Both the position numbers and the translations under genes were made by a program. This document shows positions 6,341 to 10,484 of a stretch of 10,484 nt of DNA, in pieces. The notes under the pieces are model-generated. The model was not told the origin of the DNA, did not search any database, and saw only the letters and a list, made by a program, of their open reading frames with translations. Numbering within the stretch: the stretch's first letter is position 1; each line of letters starts with the position of its first letter. Source of the stretch: Pseudomonas sp. Its GTDB lineage: Bacteria > Pseudomonadota > Gammaproteobacteria > Pseudomonadales > Pseudomonadaceae. The DNA lies in contig DQGF01000392.1 in the NCBI GenBank assembly GCA_003525045.1, positions 5,615-16,098 on the forward strand. The letters are read 5' to 3'.

Positions 6341-9132
6341 ATCAAGCGCTTATCCAACCGTTGCGGGCCACCCTGCGATTGCAGTTTCATAAAGGCTTCA
6401 CCCTGGATCAAGCGGTGCCGCTGGTACCGTATTTCGCCAGCCTGGGCATCAGCCATATCTACGCTTCACCCCTGCTGAGCGCCCGCCCCGGCTCCATGCA
6501 TGGCTACGACGTGGTGGACCCGACCACGGTCAACCCGGAGCTGGGCGGCGAAGCTGCATTGCGCCGCCTGGTCAGCACCTTGCGCGAGCACCGGATGGGG
6601 CTGATCCTCGACATCGTTTCCAACCACATGGCCGTCGGCGGTGGCGACAATCCCTGGTGGCTGGACTTGTTGGAATGGGGGCGCCTGAGTCCCTACGGCG
6701 AGTTCTTCGATATCCAGTGGCATTCGCCCGATCCGTTGATGGCAGGCCAACTGCTGCTACCCTTTCTCGGCAGCGATTACGGCGTCGCCCTGCAGGACGG
6801 CACCCTGCCCTTGCGCTTCGATGCGCAGCATGGCGCGTTTTTTGTCGAACACTACGAGCATCACTTCCCGATCTGCCCGACGAGTTATGGCGAACTGCTC
6901 AAGGCCGATGACGCTCTGACTGCCGATCAAGCGGCGCAACTCAAATCACTGGCGGACCGTTTCAGCACCTTGAGCTACCAGATGGATGCGCACAGCCTGG
7001 CGATCCCGCTCAAAGCAGAGCTGCGCGAACTCGCCAAAGATCCGGCCATTGCGCAAGCGATCCAGCGCAGCCTGGACGCTTACGATTCGCTGACGCGCGA
7101 CGGATTCGAGCGCCTGCACAACTTGCTGGAGCGCCAAAGCTATCGCCTGGCCAGTTGGCGCACCGCGGCGGACGATATCAATTGGCGGCGTTTTTTCGAT
7201 GTCAACGAACTGGGCGGTCTGCGGGTCGAGCGGCCGGCGGTGTTCGAGGAGACCCACGGGAAAATATTCGAGCTGGTGGCCGAAGGCCTGGTCGACGGTC
7301 TGCGCATCGACCACATCGACGGACTTGCCGACCCGCGTGGTTATTGCCGCAAATTGCGGCGCAGGGTCGATAGCCTGTCGCCGGAGCGGCATCTGCCGAT
7401 CTTCGTCGAGAAGATCCTCGGCGAAGGCGAAACCCTGCACCGTGACTGGTCCGTCGACGGCACCACCGGTTATGAATTCATGAACCAGTTGTCGCTGCTG
7501 CAACACGACCCGGAAGGCGCCCTGACCTTGAGCGAACTCTGGAGCCGATACAGCGGACGGCCCGCCGATTTTCGCCAGGAAGCGCAACTGGCACGCCAGC
7601 AAATCCTCAACGGCTCGCTCGCAGGGGACTTCGAGAGTGTCGCCCAGGCGTTGCTGCAAGTCGCCCGGGACGACCTGATGACCCGCGACCTGACCCTCGG
7701 CGCGATCCGTCGGGCGTTGCAGGAACTGATCGTGCATTTCCCGGTGTATCGCACCTACATCAGCCCCCGTGGCCGCAGTGCTGCAGACGATGTGTTTTTC
7801 CAGCAGGCCATGGAGGGTGCCCGGCAATCCCTCAGCGAGGCCGACTGGCCAGTGCTCGATTGCCTGGCCCGCTGGCTCGGCGGCGAACCGTGGCGCAAAC
7901 GCCCGGCAGGTCGCCAGCGCAAGATGCTCAAGCACGCCTGCGTACGCTTCCAGCAGCTGACCTCACCGGCCGCGGCCAAGGCTGTGGAAGACACCGCGTT
8001 CTATCGTTCTGCGGTGTTGCTGTCACGTAATGACGTGGGTTTCAGCACCGAGCAGTTCAGCGCGCCGGTCGCCGATTTCCACGCCGTGTGCATCAACCGT
8101 CTCGAAACGTTTCCCGATAATTTACTGGCCACCGCCACCCACGACCACAAACGCGGGGAAGACACCCGTGCGCGGTTGGCGGTGTTGAGCGAGCGCAGTG
8201 CCTGGTACGCCGAGCAAGTGCCGCTGTGGCAAGCCCTGGCCCGGCCCCTGCGTGACGACGACCAGATGCCATCGACAGGCGACGAATTGATCCTGTATCA
8301 AGCGATCCTCGGCAGCTGGCCGCTCGACTTGCGCAGTGACGATTCCACAGCGATGGAGGAGTACGCTAAACGTGTATGGCAGTGGCAACAGAAAGCCTTG
8401 CGCGAAGCCAAGTTGCAAAGCAGCTGGAGCGCGCCCAACGACGCTTACGAACAAGCGGTTGAGCAATTCCTGCAACATCTGCTGCTAAGTCCGCAAGGTG
8501 AACTGTTGCGCGTAGCCCTTGGCAAGGCGGTCAACACCCTCGCCGCACCCGGCGCACTCAATGGTTTGGCGCAAACCTTGCTGCGCATGACCGTGCCGGG
8601 GATACCGGACCTTTATCAGGGCAACGAGTACTGGGATTTCTCTCTGGTGGATCCGGACAACCGGCGGCCGGTGGATTACCTCAATCGGCAACAGGCGCTG
8701 CAGGCATCCCCGGACCTGTCCGAGTTGCGGGCGAACTGGCGGGACGGGCGAATCAAACAAGGCCTGATCGCCCAGGTGTTGAACCTGCGGGCCGAACACG
8801 CCGAGCTGTTTCGGCGAGGGGCATATCACGCCCTTGAAGTCGTCGGCAGCCAGGCACACCGGGTGCTGGCGTTTGCCCGCTCTTGGGAAGGAAAACGGGC
8901 GATCGTGATCGTACCGATACGCTGCGCCGAACTGCTGAAAAACAGTGCCGAACCGAGGATTGACGCGCCGCTGTGGGGCGATACACGGATCAAATTACCG
9001 TTCAACACCGCTGATGAAGATTTGAAGGGACTTTTTTCAACCGTCGCAGTCACAACCCAAGGGGAGCTGATGATCAGCGCTGCGCTGGGGGAGTTCCCGG
9101 TCAATCTCTTTATCCAAACTACAGACATTTGA
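6337..9132 (+). CDS. treY: Malto-oligosyltrehalose synthase TreY
   Basis: This 931-aa GH13_26 intramolecular transglucosylase (EC 5.4.99.15) converts the reducing-end alpha-1,4 bond of maltooligosaccharides to alpha-1,1, giving the substrate of TreZ. The start shows the family pattern ATLRLQFHKGFTLDQA, then YASPLLSARPGSMHGYDVVD. GH13 regions follow: LILDIVSNHMAVGGGDNPWW with D92; VDGLRIDHIDGLADPRGY with nucleophile D325; IFVEKILGEGE with E358; and TATHDHKRGEDTRAR with D603. The RFQQLTSPAAAKAVEDTAFYR segment and the C-terminal TVPGIPDLYQGNEYWDFSL and VDPDNRRPVDY are typical of TreY. It is about 200 residues longer than Sulfolobus TreY (720 aa); the extra length seems to fall before D325 and between E358 and D603. 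The ATG lies in an ATGA overlap with malQ. Its own ribosome binding site is poor, so it probably depends on translation of malQ. No frameshift or missing catalytic residue was seen. Confidence 0.96.
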   Translation: MNQALIQPLRATLRLQFHKGFTLDQAVPLVPYFASLGISHIYASPLLSARPGSMHGYDVVDPTTVNPELGGEAALRRLVSTLREHRMGLILDIVSNHMAVGGGDNPWWLDLLEWGRLSPYGEFFDIQWHSPDPLMAGQLLLPFLGSDYGVALQDGTLPLRFDAQHGAFFVEHYEHHFPICPTSYGELLKADDALTADQAAQLKSLADRFSTLSYQMDAHSLAIPLKAELRELAKDPAIAQAIQRSLDAYDSLTRDGFERLHNLLERQSYRLASWRTAADDINWRRFFDVNELGGLRVERPAVFEETHGKIFELVAEGLVDGLRIDHIDGLADPRGYCRKLRRRVDSLSPERHLPIFVEKILGEGETLHRDWSVDGTTGYEFMNQLSLLQHDPEGALTLSELWSRYSGRPADFRQEAQLARQQILNGSLAGDFESVAQALLQVARDDLMTRDLTLGAIRRALQELIVHFPVYRTYISPRGRSAADDVFFQQAMEGARQSLSEADWPVLDCLARWLGGEPWRKRPAGRQRKMLKHACVRFQQLTSPAAAKAVEDTAFYRSAVLLSRNDVGFSTEQFSAPVADFHAVCINRLETFPDNLLATATHDHKRGEDTRARLAVLSERSAWYAEQVPLWQALARPLRDDDQMPSTGDELILYQAILGSWPLDLRSDDSTAMEEYAKRVWQWQQKALREAKLQSSWSAPNDAYEQAVEQFLQHLLLSPQGELLRVALGKAVNTLAAPGALNGLAQTLLRMTVPGIPDLYQGNEYWDFSLVDPDNRRPVDYLNRQQALQASPDLSELRANWRDGRIKQGLIAQVLNLRAEHAELFRRGAYHALEVVGSQAHRVLAFARSWEGKRAIVIVPIRCAELLKNSAEPRIDAPLWGDTRIKLPFNTADEDLKGLFSTVAVTTQGELMISAALGEFPVNLFIQTTDI

Positions 9133-9153
9133 GTGCAGTTCAGGAGCATAGCG

Positions 9154-9507
9154 ATGAGTACCGATGATAAACGCATCCGCGAGTTTGCCTATCAGATCTG
9201 GGAATCGGAAGGAAAACCCGAGGGTGAGGAAGCCCGTCACTGGGAAATGGCACGCAAGCTGGCTGAAGCCGAAGCCTTGGCGCCGAGCAAGTCGCCCAAA
9301 GCCGCCGGCAGCAAAACTGGCGTGACCAAAACAGCGCCGAAAAAGCCCGACGGCAAGTTAGTCAATGACAAGTCACTCGATGGCAAGGGCCCTGAGCCGA
9401 AAACCAAGGCCAAGACCAAGCCGGCCGCGGCGTCATCCGTGATCCCGCCCGGTGAAAAAGCCGCCGAGAAGAAGCCTCGCGCCGCGCGAAAACCGCCCGC
9501 GGTCTAA
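9154..9507 (+). CDS. DUF2934 protein with Lys/Ala/Pro-rich tail
   Basis: This is a 117-aa protein of unknown function. Residues 6-38 hold a DUF2934 motif (RIREFAYQIWESEGKPEGEE followed by ARHWEMARKLAE), a short helical domain with conserved WE-EG-P-G-HW residues. The rest, about 45-117, is a low-complexity tail rich in Lys, Ala and Pro with repeated KxA, KTK and KKP units, resembling histone H1-like or AlgP-like tails. It is strongly basic and probably disordered. There is no signal peptide or membrane segment. The ATG at 9154 has AGGAG (9142-9146) 7 nt upstream; a GTG at 9133, directly after the treY stop, has no such site and would add 7 residues. The gap to treY is 21 nt, so it is very likely co-transcribed. 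A hypothetical small gene at this place is also known in P. aeruginosa. Binding to nucleic acid, polyanion or alpha-glucan enzymes is conceivable but not shown. Confidence 0.85.
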   Translation: MSTDDKRIREFAYQIWESEGKPEGEEARHWEMARKLAEAEALAPSKSPKAAGSKTGVTKTAPKKPDGKLVNDKSLDGKGPEPKTKAKTKPAAASSVIPPGEKAAEKKPRAARKPPAV

Positions 9508-9538
9508 CGCTTCCTTATCTGTCCTGAATGAATTCGCG

Positions 9539-9566
9539 GCGAGCCCCCTCGCCGCCGAGGGCTCGC
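9539..9566 (+). other. GC-rich hairpin between the DUF2934 gene and glgX
   Basis: GCGAG (9539-9543) pairs with CTCGC (9562-9566). Inside, CCCTCG (9546-9551) pairs with CGAGGG (9556-9561) around a CCGC loop, leaving a CC bulge. An alternative is an unbroken 8-bp stem GCGAGCCC/GGGCTCGC. No U-run follows, so it is not a textbook intrinsic terminator. It could be a partial terminator, an RNase barrier or a processing site that sets glgX expression apart from the upstream genes. Confidence 0.5.
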
Positions 9567-9621
9567 TCGTCCTCGAAAAACATCAGAGCCAAGAATTGTC
9601 CCCCTATTTGCAGGAGCATGT

Positions 9622-10484
9622 ATGAGCAGTCCAAAGAAATCCGCGCCAGAACCTCACGTCGAGGTGCCATCGCGAATCCGTGAAGGTTTGCCCTTCCCAT
9701 TGGGCGCGAACTGGGATGGGCTGGGGGTCAATTTCGCCTTGTTTTCCGCCAACGCCACCAAGGTGGAGCTGTGCATCTTCGATGATGCCGGCGAAGTCGA
9801 ACTCGAACGCATCGAGTTGCCGGAATACACCGACGAGATCTACCACGGTTACCTGCCCGACGCGCATCCGGGGATGATCTACGGCTACCGCGTCTATGGC
9901 GCGTACGACCCGGCCAACGGTCATCGCTTCAACCACAACAAATTGCTGATCGACCCCTATGCCAAACAACTGGTCGGCGAGTTGAAATGGTCCGAAGCAC
10001 TGTTCGGCTACACCATTGGCCACCCCGACGCCGACCTCAGCTTCGATGAACGCGACAGCGCGCCCTTTGTGCCCAAATGCAAGGTGATCGACCCGGCCCA
10101 CACCTGGGGTCACGACCATCGCGTCAGCGTGCCGTGGGACAAGACCATCATTTATGAGACTCACGTACGCGGCATCAGCATGCGTCACCCTTCCGTCCCC
10201 GAGAGCCAGCGTGGCACCTTCGCCGGGTTGATGGTCGATGACGTGCTCGAACACATCCGCAAGCTCGGGGTGTCGACCGTGGAGTTGCTGCCGATTCACG
10301 CGTTCGTCAATGACCAGCACCTGCTGCACAAAGGCATGACCAATTACTGGGGTTACAACAGCATCGCGTTTTTTGCCCCCGACCCGCGTTACCTGGCCAG
10401 CGGCAAAATCGCCGAATTCAAGGAGATGGTCGCGCACCTGCACGAAGCCAATCTCGAAGTGATCCTCGACGTGGTCTACAACCA
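9622..10484 (+). CDS. glgX: Glycogen debranching enzyme GlgX (partial, 5' part)
   Basis: The first 287 codons of a GH13_11 isoamylase-type debranching enzyme run off the right edge; full-length members are about 700 aa. GlgX hydrolyses alpha-1,6 branches on glycogen that have been shortened to limit-dextrin chains. After about 20 polar residues, REGLPFPLGANWDGLGVNFA opens the N-terminal CBM48 domain, and YHGYLPDAHPGMIYGYRVYG is a typical isoamylase/GlgX stretch. The barrel starts near KTIIYETHVRG and continues with LGVSTVELLPIHAF and NYWGYNSIAFFAPDPRY. The first GH13 region, VILDVVYN with D283 and N287, is cut at the edge. The nucleophile, acid/base and third acid residues lie outside the window. 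The ATG at 9622 has AGGAG (9612-9616) 5 nt upstream; an ATG at 9618 in another frame stops after about 20 codons. The 114-nt gap to the DUF2934 gene is the largest inside the operon, so an additional promoter there is possible. It would supply linear glucans to TreY. Confidence 0.94.
   Translation, partial: MSSPKKSAPEPHVEVPSRIREGLPFPLGANWDGLGVNFALFSANATKVELCIFDDAGEVELERIELPEYTDEIYHGYLPDAHPGMIYGYRVYGAYDPANGHRFNHNKLLIDPYAKQLVGELKWSEALFGYTIGHPDADLSFDERDSAPFVPKCKVIDPAHTWGHDHRVSVPWDKTIIYETHVRGISMRHPSVPESQRGTFAGLMVDDVLEHIRKLGVSTVELLPIHAFVNDQHLLHKGMTNYWGYNSIAFFAPDPRYLASGKIAEFKEMVAHLHEANLEVILDVVYN

Noticed and set aside
6946..7935. 329-codon open frame on the minus strand opposite treY
   Set aside because: Shadow of treY codon usage, with no recognisable motif and no independent context.
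9539..9566. Intrinsic terminator after the DUF2934 gene
   Set aside because: The hairpin is sound, but no T-run follows on the plus strand, so it is reported as a hairpin of unknown role.
9604..10443. 279-codon open frame on the minus strand opposite glgX
   Set aside because: Fully opposite the conserved CBM48 and barrel start of glgX, so a shadow frame.
1..10484. CRISPR arrays, tRNA/rRNA genes, insertion sequences, prophage or toxin-antitoxin genes
   Set aside because: No regularly spaced direct repeats, RNA gene signatures, transposase motifs or attachment sites were seen; the window is a conserved metabolic operon.

Overview
The window is GC-rich, densely coding DNA whose gene order (glgA-treZ-malQ-treY-DUF2934-glgX) and protein sequences point to a fluorescent-group Pseudomonas. 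The same order is known from the P. aeruginosa glgA-to-glgX block. The genus call is from recollection of family sequence and gene order; no search was run.

Layout: (1) Positions 1-308, minus strand, hold the first 102 codons of a crotonase-family gene that resembles dienoyl-CoA isomerase and runs off the left edge. (2) Positions 309-868 are a divergent intergenic region of about 560 bases. It has promoter-like sequences for both directions, one 7-bp-stem hairpin, two 13-bp inverted repeats, and a possible 45-codon leader ORF behind an unusually strong Shine-Dalgarno sequence. (3) Positions 869-10484, plus strand, are one apparent operon. It runs glgA (528 aa), 13-nt gap, treZ (598 aa), ATGA overlap, malQ (692 aa), ATGA overlap, treY (931 aa), 21-nt gap, a 117-aa DUF2934 protein with a long basic tail, 114-nt gap containing a GC hairpin, then glgX, which is cut by the right edge after 287 codons.

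The genes form an alpha-glucan-to-trehalose pathway in the cytoplasm. GlgX removes branches from alpha-glucan to give linear maltooligosaccharides. TreY turns the reducing-end alpha-1,4 bond into alpha-1,1, and TreZ then cleaves off free trehalose. MalQ lengthens the short maltooligosaccharides left behind so that they can re-enter the cycle. GlgA can elongate glucan chains. All catalytic residues expected of the GH13 and GH77 enzymes are visible, so the pathway looks intact. Trehalose made this way is a known osmotic and desiccation protectant in Pseudomonas.

No mobile element, CRISPR array, tRNA or rRNA was seen. The pathway itself is not new. The least explained parts are the DUF2934 protein embedded in the operon, the long structured glgA leader with its possible small ORF, and the hairpin before glgX.
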